A stretch of 38,293 nt of DNA. It comes from Candidatus Epulonipiscium sp. (lineage in GTDB: Bacteria > Bacillota > Clostridia > Lachnospirales > Defluviitaleaceae). The notes beneath the pieces are model-generated. The model ran no database searches. It had not been told where the DNA came from and was given only the letters and a program-made list of their open reading frames with translations. The first letter of the stretch is position 1. Each line of letters begins with the position of its first letter. The position numbers and the translations under genes are program-made. The DNA lies in contig JAAYPH010000061.1 of the NCBI GenBank assembly GCA_012519955.1, forward strand, positions 1-38,293, given 5' to 3'. Shown piece by piece: positions 18,558 through 27,581 of this stretch.

Positions 18558-21302
18558 AGGTAATGGAATATAAAAATCATCCATACTATTTGGAGTATCT
18601 GTGATACTGGAATCTGGCGTATGTGAATCTGGCGGTGTAAAAGGATTCTGGGAGTTGTTGTTTCCAGGATTTCCGTTATTGCCAGTATTTCCGTTATTAT
18701 TAGAGTTTCCGTTATTACCAGGCGTGATTATATTTCCACTGCCGTCTGCTTCCGGAATTGTAAATCCATCAGGATTATTTGGATCAATATTTGTATTTGC
18801 ATTAGGCCCGTGCATATTACAAGAAGCATTTTCCTTAGAAACAGGAAGTTCATATTGAGCATCCTTTGGAAATGGGCCATTCTTGCTTGCAGGAACATAA
18901 GGCACTGGTCTTACGATAAATACTTTTTCTTTAATGGTGTCTTCAGGACAGTATTCATTTGCAAGCTGACCAGATACAATACAAATTTTTTCTACCTTAT
19001 GAACGTCACAGTAATCTTTAGGCTGTGTTCCTTGCTCAAAATACTCATATTTTGCAGTAGATCCCCTCGGATCATGTTCGCAAGTGGATGTAGCCAGTTT
19101 GCCTGATTCGGTACATATTCTTGCCTGTACGATTCCGTTTGGTACTTCAAACTTTTTAGTAGGCAGTTCTTTGTGGATTTCTTCCATGATAGCAGACCAG
19201 AGCAAATTATGATAGCTCTTATCATAACGAAGTTTCTTCGGCGTATCATGACCTAACCAGATTCCTGCTACATAGTAAGGAGTATATCCCGCAAAAACAA
19301 GGTCTTTATCATCGGAAGTGGTTCCGGTTTTTCCTGCAATAGGCATATTGATTTTTTTGAAACGAGCAAGACCTCCGGTTCCTCTGGTTATTACATCTTC
19401 CATCATATTTGTAAGAAGGAAAGCCGTAGTTTCTTTTAATACTCTGCGCTGTTGAGGCGTATTGTCTATGAGAAGATTTCCGTCATGATCTAATATTTTA
19501 GTATAGAATACTGGTTCGTTATATACCCCTTTATTCGCGATAGCACCATAGGCTGCCGTTAGTTCCAGAGGAGTAACACCATCCGTAATTCCTCCAAGGG
19601 CAAGTACGGGGTTTTTATCCGTATATATTCTGCCGTTTCGTTCTTCATTATCTACAAGAGTCGTAAATCCAAAATGCTGAAGGTAATCGAAACTGGTATT
19701 TATACCGGTATCCAGCAAGGTTTTAACTGCCAGTATGTTCATTGAATTATAGATACCTTCTCGTACTGTACTAAGACCTTCATATCGTCCTGTCCAGTTG
19801 TTAATAAATTTTTTGGATGAACCATCCTTTACTTGTAAAGGGACATCGTCGATCACAGTTGCTGGGGTTGCTTTTCCGGTATCCAGGGCAGGAGCATAGG
19901 CCGCCAGGACCTTAAATGCCGAACCGGGCTGACGTTTTGCGTGGGTTGCACGATTAAACATCAGGTTACCTATTTTTTCTCCTCGTCCACCGGAAATGGC
20001 TAATACATGACCATTATGATAATCCATGATTACCATTGCGGATTGGGGTTGAGGAACAGTGTATACCTGTTCTTTTATGATTTTATCGCTTTCAGATATT
20101 TCCCAGTCTTTTAATTTTTGTTCTTTAAAAGCTTCAATGCCATCCTTATTGGCAATGATACCTTCTCCTCCAAGGTGTTTTACAGAACCGTCGGATTTTT
20201 CTATGGATACATTATAAACAACTTTTAATTCAAATGATTGAGGAGGATATAATTCATCCTTTGCATAATATTCATCTACGATATTCTGCATTTTTTGATT
20301 AAAAGGGGTATAAATACTTAGTCCGCCGCTGTAAAGCATATTGCTGGCTTCAGTGGCTGTATAGCCTTTTTTAACCTGTAAGTCATTAATGACATCTTCA
20401 ATAATTTGGTCAACATAATATGAATGTTTAGAGTCTTCTACATATTGCTGACTGGTTTCCTGAACTTTGGAATATACATCTTCATTAATGGCTTCATCAT
20501 ACTCACTCTGAGTAATATATTCCTGTTCAAGCATTTTCTTTAAAACGATTTTCTGTCTGTCACGATTATTTTCCGGAAAACTAATTGGACTATATCGTGA
20601 AGGATTTTGTGTAATTGCTGCAATAACCGCACTTTCCGCTAAGGTTAATTCAGATACGTCTTTATTAAAATATCTATTGGCGGCAGCTTGTACTCCGTTT
20701 AATCCATGGCCTAATCCGATTTCGTTGAGATACCATTCCAGGATTTGGTCTTTATCATAGATTTTTTCAAGCTGTACTGCTAAATATTGCTCTTGAAGTT
20801 TTCTTTCGATCTTTTTTTCTGTTGTTAGAACTCTGTTTTTAATGAGCTGTTGGGTAATGGTACTGGCACCTTCACTAAAAGAACGTTCTTTAATATTAAC
20901 TACCAATGCTCTTACCATACCTTTGAAATCTACTCCATTGTGGGTATAGAAACGTTCGTCTTCTATAGCTATAAATGCATGCTGTAAATGTTTAGGGATT
21001 TTATCTAATTCAGCATAAATTCTGTTTTCATCCCCATGTAGACGATCAATTTCATTCCCGTTTAAATCATAAATGATAGAAGTATACCTTTTTGGTGTCA
21101 GTTTAATGTCTTTTATATCCGGTGCTGTATTGACAATCCCAAGAAATACTCCTAATCCTCCTCCGACAGCAGCAAATGCCCCAAATATCAAAATTATAAA
21201 GATGATGCGAAATATAATAATGCTAAGACGTTTCTTGACTTTTTTATTCTTAGAATTAATGGCACTTTTCTTTTTATCATTGGATTCTTTTGAAAAGTTC
21301 AT
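18555..21302 (-). CDS. Class A penicillin-binding protein (PBP1A family)
   Basis: This bifunctional enzyme polymerises glycan strands and crosslinks peptides on the outside of the membrane. A basic cytoplasmic tail is followed by a membrane segment at about 26-56. The glycosyltransferase (GT51) motifs are EDERFYTHNGVDFKG, with catalytic Glu114, and EGASTITQQLIKN (144-156). The transpeptidase has active Ser461 in SAFK (461-464), YNSMN further on, and KTGT at 658-661. The last 80 or so residues are low-complexity Asn/Gly, then Pro/Ser/Thr, probably a flexible wall-facing tail. Length 915 aa is typical. The ATG follows GGAGG on the minus strand. Upstream lies an intergenic space shared with divergent yunB. 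Confidence 0.95.
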   Translation of the reverse strand: MNFSKESNDKKKSAINSKNKKVKKRLSIIIFRIIFIILIFGAFAAVGGGLGVFLGIVNTAPDIKDIKLTPKRYTSIIYDLNGNEIDRLHGDENRIYAELDKIPKHLQHAFIAIEDERFYTHNGVDFKGMVRALVVNIKERSFSEGASTITQQLIKNRVLTTEKKIERKLQEQYLAVQLEKIYDKDQILEWYLNEIGLGHGLNGVQAAANRYFNKDVSELTLAESAVIAAITQNPSRYSPISFPENNRDRQKIVLKKMLEQEYITQSEYDEAINEDVYSKVQETSQQYVEDSKHSYYVDQIIEDVINDLQVKKGYTATEASNMLYSGGLSIYTPFNQKMQNIVDEYYAKDELYPPQSFELKVVYNVSIEKSDGSVKHLGGEGIIANKDGIEAFKEQKLKDWEISESDKIIKEQVYTVPQPQSAMVIMDYHNGHVLAISGGRGEKIGNLMFNRATHAKRQPGSAFKVLAAYAPALDTGKATPATVIDDVPLQVKDGSSKKFINNWTGRYEGLSTVREGIYNSMNILAVKTLLDTGINTSFDYLQHFGFTTLVDNEERNGRIYTDKNPVLALGGITDGVTPLELTAAYGAIANKGVYNEPVFYTKILDHDGNLLIDNTPQQRRVLKETTAFLLTNMMEDVITRGTGGLARFKKINMPIAGKTGTTSDDKDLVFAGYTPYYVAGIWLGHDTPKKLRYDKSYHNLLWSAIMEEIHKELPTKKFEVPNGIVQARICTESGKLATSTCEHDPRGSTAKYEYFEQGTQPKDYCDVHKVEKICIVSGQLANEYCPEDTIKEKVFIVRPVPYVPASKNGPFPKDAQYELPVSKENASCNMHGPNANTNIDPNNPDGFTIPEADGSGNIITPGNNGNSNNNGNTGNNGNPGNNNSQNPFTPPDSHTPDSSITDTPNSMDDFYIPLP

Positions 21303-21440
21303 ATTTAAGCCTCCTTATTAAGACACAGTAAACATTTATGTACGCCTGCATCATGAGTATGAATGGAGTAAATTTATTCTTAACTATTATAGCAGATAAA
21401 GTATAGTAACAAAAGAGAAAATATAGTATTTATTTTTTGC

Positions 21441-21467
21441 ACCTTTTACAAAACTCTGCATAGAGTA
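21441..21467 (+). promoter_or_regulatory. Candidate mother-cell (sigma-K type) promoter of yunB
   Basis: AC at 21441-21442, 16 bases, then CATAGAGTA at 21459-21467 fits the sigma-K pattern AC-N16/17-CATAnnnTA. Sigma-E -10 boxes are similar, so either mother-cell sigma factor is possible. The site is only about 15 bases from the start codon, which would give a very short leader. Confidence 0.35.
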
Positions 21468-21482
21468 TATATAAGGGGGGAT

Positions 21483-22226
21483 ATGATGAGAAAAAGCCTA
21501 AGGGGTAAGAAACCAAAAAAAATAAGAAAGATATCTCTTCTAAAAATTAAACTTCTATTAATTACGCTCATTATATGTGTATTGTGTGCATTAATCTATG
21601 TAAGGTTAGACCAGCAAATTATGCCTATGGTTATGACAATGGCGCACATTAAAGCAAATGCTATAGCTACTGAAGCGATTAGCCGAGCAATTAATAATGC
21701 TTTTAAAGAAAAAAATATAACTGCGCAAGATCTGGTCATATATGATTATGATGAAAGTGGAAACATAGTATCCTGGACAATTAATACGCCAATGATTAAT
21801 GAATTATGTGCGGATATAGTGGTAGGAATTTCTAAAGAATTAGAAAGTATTCCGACAACTACTTTAACCGTTCCCTTAGGCAGTTTATCCGATAGTAGAA
21901 TTTTTGCCAATATTGGGCCTAAATTAAACATTAAAGTGCTTCCGACCGGTGCAGCCACGATCAATTATGATAAGGAATTTCGTTCAACGGGCATTAACCA
22001 AATCAATCATACGGTATGGTTAAATGTGGATACAATGGTTCAGGTTGTTGTCCCCCTGGCATCTGATCAAATAAGGGTAACAAGAAAAGTTATTTTAGTG
22101 GATAAAGTTCTAAGCGGCAAGGTGCCTCCAAGTTATGTAGATACCACTAGAGACAGTATATTGGACGCAGATCTTCAAGATCCTTTTGAAGAACCCAAAA
22201 GCTTTGAATATCCTTCCGTAGAGTAA
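21483..22226 (+). CDS. yunB: Sporulation protein YunB
   Basis: YunB is a membrane protein of sporulating Firmicutes, under mother-cell control in Bacillus; its molecular role is poorly known. A basic N-terminus is followed by one membrane segment (about residues 22-42). The conserved core includes AHIKANAIATEAISRAI, TLTVPLGSL, and GINQINHTVWLNVD. At 247 aa length fits. Two ATG codons in a row (21483, 21486) follow the GGGGGG binding site; the second is better spaced, so the protein may be one residue shorter. Confidence 0.92.
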   Translation: MMRKSLRGKKPKKIRKISLLKIKLLLITLIICVLCALIYVRLDQQIMPMVMTMAHIKANAIATEAISRAINNAFKEKNITAQDLVIYDYDESGNIVSWTINTPMINELCADIVVGISKELESIPTTTLTVPLGSLSDSRIFANIGPKLNIKVLPTGAATINYDKEFRSTGINQINHTVWLNVDTMVQVVVPLASDQIRVTRKVILVDKVLSGKVPPSYVDTTRDSILDADLQDPFEEPKSFEYPSVE

Positions 22227-22236
22227 CTATGTACTA

Positions 22237-22269
22237 AAAAAGGATTACCGTTTGTTGGTAATCCTTTTT
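22237..22269. terminator. Bidirectional terminator between yunB and nrdJ
   Basis: A 13-base perfect stem (22237-22249 and 22257-22269, core GGATTACC) carries A and T runs at its ends and lies between the two convergent genes. Confidence 0.88.
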
Positions 22270-22288
22270 AATTCCATAATATGATTTT

Positions 22289-25231
22289 TTAGCTGCAACC
22301 GGTTGTAGTGCCGCAGTCCAAACATACTTTGCAGGTTCCGTTTTTAACCAATTTTGTGCTTTTACAGTTCGCACAGACTTCTCCGTAGATAATCTCACTG
22401 TTATTCTTATTGGTTGTTTGGGGAGCTGCATGAGGAGCAGTATTTAGTATAGTGGTCGTTTCCTCAGGTTTTATTTGACAGTGGGAATAGTCCCCTAACT
22501 CAATTTCGATAATTTTACTGATTAAATCAGAAATCGAATCAGCACTTTTTATATAAGGATGACGGCCTACAAAACCGCTTGGCTCATATTTTTGACCACG
22601 ATACATTTTAGCAATATCCTTAGCAGGTACGCCATACTGAAGCATTTCTGAAATAGTGGTTGATAAACTGTCCAGCAACCCTTTAACAAGAGAACCCTGT
22701 CGTCCGGCAGCCACGTATAATTCCCCAAGCCTTCCGTCTTCATAAAAAGAAGTGGTAATATATAGCTTTAAGCCGCCTATTTCAGCTTCATGTACATGGG
22801 CGTTGCGAATGCCGGTAGGTTTAATTCTAATTGGTTTATAATCAAATTGTTTGTTCTTTGCATACTCTAAGAGTTCTTGATATGTTAAATCTTCTATCTT
22901 TGTTTCTTTTTCGTTATCTATCGTTGTATTAAGAGGCTGTGAAGCTTTGCAGCCGTCCCTATAAAGAGCAATAGCCTTAACTCCCAGCTTCCAAGATAAT
23001 AGGTAAATATCTTTTATATCTTCTATAGTAGCATCATTAGGTAAATTTACAGTTTTACTGATGGCTCCTGAAATATGAGGGGTTAATGCTCCCATCATCT
23101 TAACATGACCTTCAGGGGCTATAAATCTTTTACCTGTACCACAGCGGTTTGCCGTATCAAATATAGGATAATGTTCTTCTTTAAGGTGAGGTGCCCCTTC
23201 AATTTTACCGTCAACGATCATGTCAAAACCGTTTTTGTTTTCTTTGCGCAATACATAATTTACAATGTCATCAATTTGTTCCTTTGTATATCCTAATTTT
23301 TTCAAGGTTATGGGGATGATCGGATTGATTATTTCCATACTTCCTCCCCCAACAAGCTTTTTATAGGCAACATGACTAAAGAAGGGTTCAGAGGAAGTCG
23401 TTGCACAATCCATTGCAAAGGCAATAGTACCCGTTGGAGCAAGTACAGAAACCTGGGCATTTCTAAAGCCATTGGTCTTTCCGCTTTCTATTGTTTTTTC
23501 CCATACCTTTTTTAAACAGTCCGATAGATTTCTATAGCCTTCGTTCATAAGAAGCTTATGGTCTATTACGATTGGAGTATAATTCAGACCTTCAAAATCT
23601 TTCTCAAAATCCTCAAAGTTAGCAGCTTTTGCATGATTGCCGATAACCCTTAACATAGATTCTTTATTGATATCAAAGTAAGTAAACGGACCTACTTGTT
23701 TTGCAAATAAAGAAGAAATGTAATAGGAATACCCTGTTAATATACTCATTAATGAAGCTGCAATATTTCTTGATTCCGTAGAGTCGTAGGGTTTAGCCAT
23801 TAACATAAAGAGGGCACCAAGATTGGTTAATCCTAAACCGGTTGTTCTAAAATGATAGGATTTTCGTGCAATATCCTTTGTTGGGAACTGTCCCCAATGG
23901 ATGGTTGCCTCCAATACGATTTGAATCATTTTTATGCTGTGCAGATAGCCTTCTACATCAAAAACATCTTTTTCAGCATCATAGTATTTTACAATATTAA
24001 TACTTGCAAGGTTGCACGCCGTATCATCTAAAAACATATATTCCGAACAAGGATTGCTTGCATTGATTCTATTATGCTTTTCATTTAGTTTTCCGTCTTC
24101 TCCGGCAGGACATGTATGCCAGGCATTAATGGTATCATCGAATTGAACGCCGGGATCTCCACATCTCCATGCAGAGTAAGCAATATCATTCCAAAGTTTT
24201 GAAACAGGTACTTCAGTATCGATACTGGGATCTATTCTTCCTTTTAAAGACCATTGTGCATTTTCATCGTTTAGTAAGTTCATAAATGCATCCGATATAC
24301 GCACAGAATTATTGGCATTTTGGCCGGATACGGTTTCATAGGCTTCACCGTCAAAGTGAGTAGAGTAGCCCATTTTACCCAGGGCAACTACTTTATCTTC
24401 TTCTTTTGCCTTCCAGGTAATAAAGCCTTCGATTTCAGGATGATCTATATCCAATACATTCATCTTTGCAGCTCTTCTGGTGGTTCCTCCGGATTTGATT
24501 GCACCGGCATTACGGTCGAATACTTTTAAGAAACTAAGAAGCCCTGAGGATTTTCCGCCCCCTGAAAGAGGTTCCCCTTTTGCTCTAATGGAAGACCAAT
24601 TACTTCCTACCCCTGATCCGTATTTAAATAAGCGGGTTTCAGTGACGAGCTGATCTGTAAGAGATTTGTCTCCCAGTAAAGAGTCCTCAACGCTTACTAT
24701 AAAGCAAGCAGAGCCTTGAGTCCTTGTGTAAGCGTCTTTTGAAAGCGCTACATCTTTTAAAGTTTCATCATAATAATAGTGTCCTTGAGGAGGTCCATCG
24801 ATTCCATAGGCCATTTTTAATCCCGTATTAAACCACTGGGGACTATTAGGCGCCCACATCTGATTCAGCATCATAAATGCCAATTCATCATACACGATGC
24901 TTTTCTTGGATTCATCGAACAAGCCTTCTTCAAAAGCTGCTTCCACCCAAAAAGATACCATCCTATGTACTACTTGTTTTAGGGAGTATTCATAGCCCCT
25001 GTCGTTAGGAACGCCTTTTTTTCTAAAATATTTACTTGCAATAATATCGCAGGCAGATTGTGAATAATGTTCAGGAAATTCTAGATTTTCCATACTTGTT
25101 ATGGTTTTTCCTGTATTATAGTCCTTGATTTTGATGTCTACAGTTTTCCATCGAAACAAGTCATATACGGTTTTAGATGAGTTTTCTAATTCTTTTGTGT
25201 AATAGCGAAAAAGTAAATTACTAAGATTCAT
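22289..25231 (-). CDS. nrdJ: Adenosylcobalamin-dependent (class II) ribonucleoside-diphosphate reductase
   Basis: NrdJ reduces ribonucleotides to deoxyribonucleotides using a radical from adenosylcobalamin, without needing or being harmed by oxygen. I choose ATG 25231, eight bases from GGGGG, giving 980 aa; an upstream in-frame ATG at 25297 has no binding site and would lie upstream of the promoter. The active-site stretch NPCSEYMFLDDTACNLASIN and the phosphate-binding VLAPTGTIAFAMDCATTSSEP are present, as is the early substrate-site cysteine in TQGSACFIVSVEDSL. The C-terminus has the family's Cys-rich zinc domain (CANCKS and CKVCLDCG). It is monocistronic with a terminator. A cobalamin adenosyltransferase gene lies 1.8 kb away. 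Confidence 0.96.
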   Translation of the reverse strand: MNLSNLLFRYYTKELENSSKTVYDLFRWKTVDIKIKDYNTGKTITSMENLEFPEHYSQSACDIIASKYFRKKGVPNDRGYEYSLKQVVHRMVSFWVEAAFEEGLFDESKKSIVYDELAFMMLNQMWAPNSPQWFNTGLKMAYGIDGPPQGHYYYDETLKDVALSKDAYTRTQGSACFIVSVEDSLLGDKSLTDQLVTETRLFKYGSGVGSNWSSIRAKGEPLSGGGKSSGLLSFLKVFDRNAGAIKSGGTTRRAAKMNVLDIDHPEIEGFITWKAKEEDKVVALGKMGYSTHFDGEAYETVSGQNANNSVRISDAFMNLLNDENAQWSLKGRIDPSIDTEVPVSKLWNDIAYSAWRCGDPGVQFDDTINAWHTCPAGEDGKLNEKHNRINASNPCSEYMFLDDTACNLASINIVKYYDAEKDVFDVEGYLHSIKMIQIVLEATIHWGQFPTKDIARKSYHFRTTGLGLTNLGALFMLMAKPYDSTESRNIAASLMSILTGYSYYISSLFAKQVGPFTYFDINKESMLRVIGNHAKAANFEDFEKDFEGLNYTPIVIDHKLLMNEGYRNLSDCLKKVWEKTIESGKTNGFRNAQVSVLAPTGTIAFAMDCATTSSEPFFSHVAYKKLVGGGSMEIINPIIPITLKKLGYTKEQIDDIVNYVLRKENKNGFDMIVDGKIEGAPHLKEEHYPIFDTANRCGTGKRFIAPEGHVKMMGALTPHISGAISKTVNLPNDATIEDIKDIYLLSWKLGVKAIALYRDGCKASQPLNTTIDNEKETKIEDLTYQELLEYAKNKQFDYKPIRIKPTGIRNAHVHEAEIGGLKLYITTSFYEDGRLGELYVAAGRQGSLVKGLLDSLSTTISEMLQYGVPAKDIAKMYRGQKYEPSGFVGRHPYIKSADSISDLISKIIEIELGDYSHCQIKPEETTTILNTAPHAAPQTTNKNNSEIIYGEVCANCKSTKLVKNGTCKVCLDCGTTTGCS

Positions 25232-25269
25232 TATTATTTCCCCCATAATTTGGATAAGATGTACTATAT

Positions 25270-25297
25270 ATTGTATCACTAATTTTAAAATATTCAA
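25270..25297 (-). promoter_or_regulatory. Sigma-A promoter of nrdJ
   Basis: On the minus strand TTGAAT (25297-25292) and TACAAT (25275-25270) are 16 bases apart, about 39 bases before the chosen start. The resulting leader is too short for a cobalamin riboswitch. Confidence 0.65.
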
Positions 25298-25417
25298 TAT
25301 GTAGTTTGATTTTCTTTAAATAGATATAATTTTCATTTTATTCGGTTTACCAATAGATTCATATATAGACAGAAATTCAAGTCAGATTTTGACGAAAAAT
25401 ATACATAACTAAAGTCA

Positions 25418-25439
25418 ATAATACGAAAACTAGTATTAT
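25418..25439. repeat. Inverted repeat upstream of the Mur-ligase-like gene
   Basis: ATAATAC, nine bases apart from its complement GTATTAT at 25433-25439 (eight-base spacer), extends outward with one mismatch (TCAATAATAC against GTATTATCGA). It lies 28 bases before the ATG. ATTTTGACRAAAA is also repeated on each side (about 25386 and 25443). It may be an operator; no T tract supports a terminator. Confidence 0.4.
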
Positions 25440-25467
25440 CGAATTTTGACAAAAAAGGAGCTTTTAT

Positions 25468-26142
25468 ATGGTGAAGGTAGGCATACTTGGAAACCATGGA
25501 AAAACGGCTGCAGTTAATTTCTTAGCTCAGTTATGTAAAAGTTCGGGAAGAAAAGTCAGTGTACTTAAGGATATTGATTTAAGTATCTGTTTGCATACTA
25601 AAGAGTTTTCTTTTCAGGATTATATTCACGCATTAAGTAAGAGCGATATAGAAATGTTTATTGTTAAGATATCAGAAGAAGGTCTTATCAATAACTGGTT
25701 TTCTGGTATTGACTTTGATGTTTTGATCTACACCATAGGAAGAAGCGAAGAGGATTATAAATGTAAAGATTTATATTTTGGTGAACGAAGATTGTTTTTT
25801 ACACTGGCCAGAGATGCTGTAAGCATTGTCAATGCAGATGATCGAAGCATTTTTAAATTACTTAAGGGAAATAAAACCCACTTAATCACATACGGCTTTA
25901 ATTCAAAAGCAAGCATAACGGCTTCCAGCATACAGGAGGAAGAGTTTAATAAGCGTGTTCAATGCTGTGTACAAAGGACCTTAACCACCTTTAGCGGTAA
26001 GGAATTAGAGCCCCAGGAGTTTTCAATTACGCTGCCTCTCAAGAATGATCAGGAACTATATAGTGCCTTGGCTGCTATTACTGCTGCAATGATTAATGAT
26101 GTTGTTATTCCAAATAAAATACTTACAAAAAAATACTTCTAA
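25468..26142 (+). CDS. Mur-ligase-like protein, central domain only, 224 aa
   Basis: The start MVKVGILGNHGKTAAVN has a P-loop like the GTNGKT of Mur ligases and FolC (residues 8-13, GNHGKT). VSIVNADDRSIFKLL resembles the VINADDP motif of MurC-F enzymes, and LITYGFNSKASITASSI resembles their following strand pair. The protein stops at about the end of the ATP-binding central domain. Neither the UDP-substrate domain nor the C-terminal amino-acid ligase domain is present. Full Mur ligases are about 450 aa, so this is a stripped relative or degenerate copy; reading frame and AAAGGAG binding site are intact. It lies 82 bases before the SSB-like gene and is probably co-transcribed with it. Confidence 0.7.
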   Translation: MVKVGILGNHGKTAAVNFLAQLCKSSGRKVSVLKDIDLSICLHTKEFSFQDYIHALSKSDIEMFIVKISEEGLINNWFSGIDFDVLIYTIGRSEEDYKCKDLYFGERRLFFTLARDAVSIVNADDRSIFKLLKGNKTHLITYGFNSKASITASSIQEEEFNKRVQCCVQRTLTTFSGKELEPQEFSITLPLKNDQELYSALAAITAAMINDVVIPNKILTKKYF

Positions 26143-26224
26143 AAAAAGAAAACCGGGAATAAAGATGATAGTGAGAGAAAAAGTAATCAAAGAACATAAG
26201 GATAATAAGGGAGAGGTGAGAGTA

Positions 26225-26896
26225 GTGACTGAACATGTTGTACAAAACAACCAGGTAACGATTGTAGGGAAAGTGGTTGAAGATATCAAATTTAGTCATC
26301 GAGTTTATGGAGAGGGATTTTATACCTTTATGGTAGAGGTACCTCGTTTAAGTGAGATTTCAGATACACTTCCTGTAACGATTTCAGAACGTCTCTTAGC
26401 GGATAAAAAAGAGTTATTAAATGAGATTGTGGAAATCCAGGGACAGTTCCGTTCGTACAATCAATACGATCAAGGCAGAAATCGATTGGTACTTACGATT
26501 TTTTCCCTTGATATAAAAGTAATAGAAGACCAGGAAGACATAAAATATATCAACCAAATATTCCTGGACGGTTTCATATGCAAAGAACCCATTTACAGAA
26601 CAACTCCTTTTGGAAGAGAAATAACGGATATGCTGCTTGCCGTTAATCGCTCCTATCACAAGTCCGATTATATTCCATGTATTGCATGGGGAAGGAATGC
26701 AAAGTATGCACAGCATTTGAACGTGGGAGATCATTTAAAGATATGGGGAAGAATTCAGAGTCGCAATTATCAGAAAAAGATGGATAACGGCGAAGTGATT
26801 TCTAAGGTTGCTTATGAAGTTTCAATTTCTAAGATGGAAATAGACGAGGATAACAATAAGCAGGATGAAACAGACAATGATCTAAGCAATTCATAA
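26225..26896 (+). CDS. Single-stranded-DNA-binding-like protein with two OB folds
   Basis: I choose GTG 26225, behind GGGAGAGGTG (26209-26218), giving 223 aa that starts with an OB-fold strand (VTIVGKVVEDIKFSHRVYGEGFYTFMVEVPRLS). The frame is open further up (ATG at 26165) but without a good binding site and with a charged, unlike stretch. A second OB-like half starts near DGFICKEPIYRTTPFGREITDMLLAVNR, continues to IPCIAWGRNAKYAQHLNVGDHLKIWGRIQSR and is close to SSB/PriB proteins. The tail is acidic (EDNNKQDETDNDL), as in SSB, but lacks the classic DDDIPF end. Clostridia often carry this second SSB-like gene besides ssb. It probably binds single-stranded DNA; the exact role is unknown. Confidence 0.75.
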   Translation: MTEHVVQNNQVTIVGKVVEDIKFSHRVYGEGFYTFMVEVPRLSEISDTLPVTISERLLADKKELLNEIVEIQGQFRSYNQYDQGRNRLVLTIFSLDIKVIEDQEDIKYINQIFLDGFICKEPIYRTTPFGREITDMLLAVNRSYHKSDYIPCIAWGRNAKYAQHLNVGDHLKIWGRIQSRNYQKKMDNGEVISKVAYEVSISKMEIDEDNNKQDETDNDLSNS

Positions 26897-26913
26897 TCAT
26901 AAAAGCATGAAAG

Positions 26914-26949
26914 ACATCTTTTTATAATGATATGTAAAAAGATGTTTTT
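26914..26949 (+). terminator. Intrinsic terminator after the SSB-like gene
   Basis: ACATCTTTTTA (26914-26924) pairs with TAAAAAGATGT (26935-26945) around a ten-base loop, followed by T to 26949. Confidence 0.8.
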
Positions 26950-26976
26950 CTTATGGATAAATACAAGAAATAATAA

Positions 26977-27005
26977 TTGAAATCATAGGAATATGGTACT
27001 ATAAT
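26977..27005 (+). promoter_or_regulatory. Sigma-A promoter of the cobalamin adenosyltransferase gene
   Basis: TTGAAA (26977-26982) and TATAAT (27000-27005) are separated by 17 bases, 21 bases before the ATG. The short leader leaves no room for a riboswitch. Confidence 0.8.
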
Positions 27006-27026
27006 GGGAATAGTGAGGTGAAAACG

Positions 27027-27557
27027 ATGAATTTAGGATTGGTTCAAGTTTATTGCGGTGAAGGAAAAGGCAAGACAACAGCTGCTATTGGACAAGGAAT
27101 ACGAGCAATTGGACAAGGCTTAAAGGTAATTATGATACAGTTTTTAAAATCATCTTCTACAGGAGAAATTGAGACCTTAAAAAAGCTGGAGCCGGATTTT
27201 AAAGTATTTCGCTTTGAGAAGCCTCGAGATTTTTTCTGGAATTTGAATGAAGAAGAAAAAAAAGAATTAAGAACTGAAATCATAAATGGAATTAACTTCG
27301 CTAAAAAAGTTCTGGATACTAGAGAATGTGACATATTAATATTAGATGAGATATTAGCAGCCATAGAAAATAATATTATCAGCGAAAAGGAAGTATTGGA
27401 GTTATTAGACCGCAAACCGCAAGAAATGGAAGTCGTCTTAACGGGAAGAAAACTTCCGGAAGGGATTAAAGAAAAGGCAGATTACATATCGGATGTAAGA
27501 GCAGAAAAACATCCTTTTAATCAAGGCATTGAAGCAAGAAAAGGGATAGAATATTAA
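27027..27557 (+). CDS. cobO: Cob(I)yrinic acid a,c-diamide adenosyltransferase (CobA/CobO/BtuR family)
   Basis: This ATP:corrinoid adenosyltransferase attaches the 5'-deoxyadenosyl group to reduced corrinoids, the last step to the coenzyme form of B12. The P-loop GEGKGKTT is at residues 11-18, with ILILDEILAAIENNIISEKEV (in part) as the DE motif, and VVLTGRKLPEGIKEKADYIS near the end. I choose ATG 27027, eight bases after GAGGTG; an in-frame GTG at 27018 overlaps that binding site. The gene has its own promoter and ends in a terminator shared with dapB. With no other cobalamin gene near, salvage for NrdJ is a reasonable inference. Confidence 0.93.
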   Translation: MNLGLVQVYCGEGKGKTTAAIGQGIRAIGQGLKVIMIQFLKSSSTGEIETLKKLEPDFKVFRFEKPRDFFWNLNEEEKKELRTEIINGINFAKKVLDTRECDILILDEILAAIENNIISEKEVLELLDRKPQEMEVVLTGRKLPEGIKEKADYISDVRAEKHPFNQGIEARKGIEY

Positions 27558-27581
27558 AGGAACGCCAGCAGGCGTTCCTTT
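27556..27581. terminator. Bidirectional terminator shared by cobO and dapB
   Basis: AAAGGAACGCC (27556-27566), loop AGCA, GGCGTTCCTTT (27571-27581) is a perfect 11-base stem. It overlaps the stop codons of both convergent genes. Confidence 0.85.

Noticed and set aside
18601..19249. ORFs antisense to, or in other frames of, the PBP C-terminal tail
   Set aside because: They arise from the low-complexity Asn/Gly repeats of the PBP tail.
25232..25297. Upstream start of NrdJ adding 22 hydrophobic residues
   Set aside because: No binding site, and the likely promoter lies inside that stretch; GGGGG fits the ATG at 25231.
25232..25330. Cobalamin riboswitch before nrdJ
   Set aside because: The leader from the promoter to the start is about 30 bases and no B12-box-like sequence is visible.
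26096..26224. N-terminal extension of the SSB-like protein overlapping the Mur-like gene
   Set aside because: No binding site; the extra residues are charged and unlike an OB fold; GTG 26225 has a strong site.
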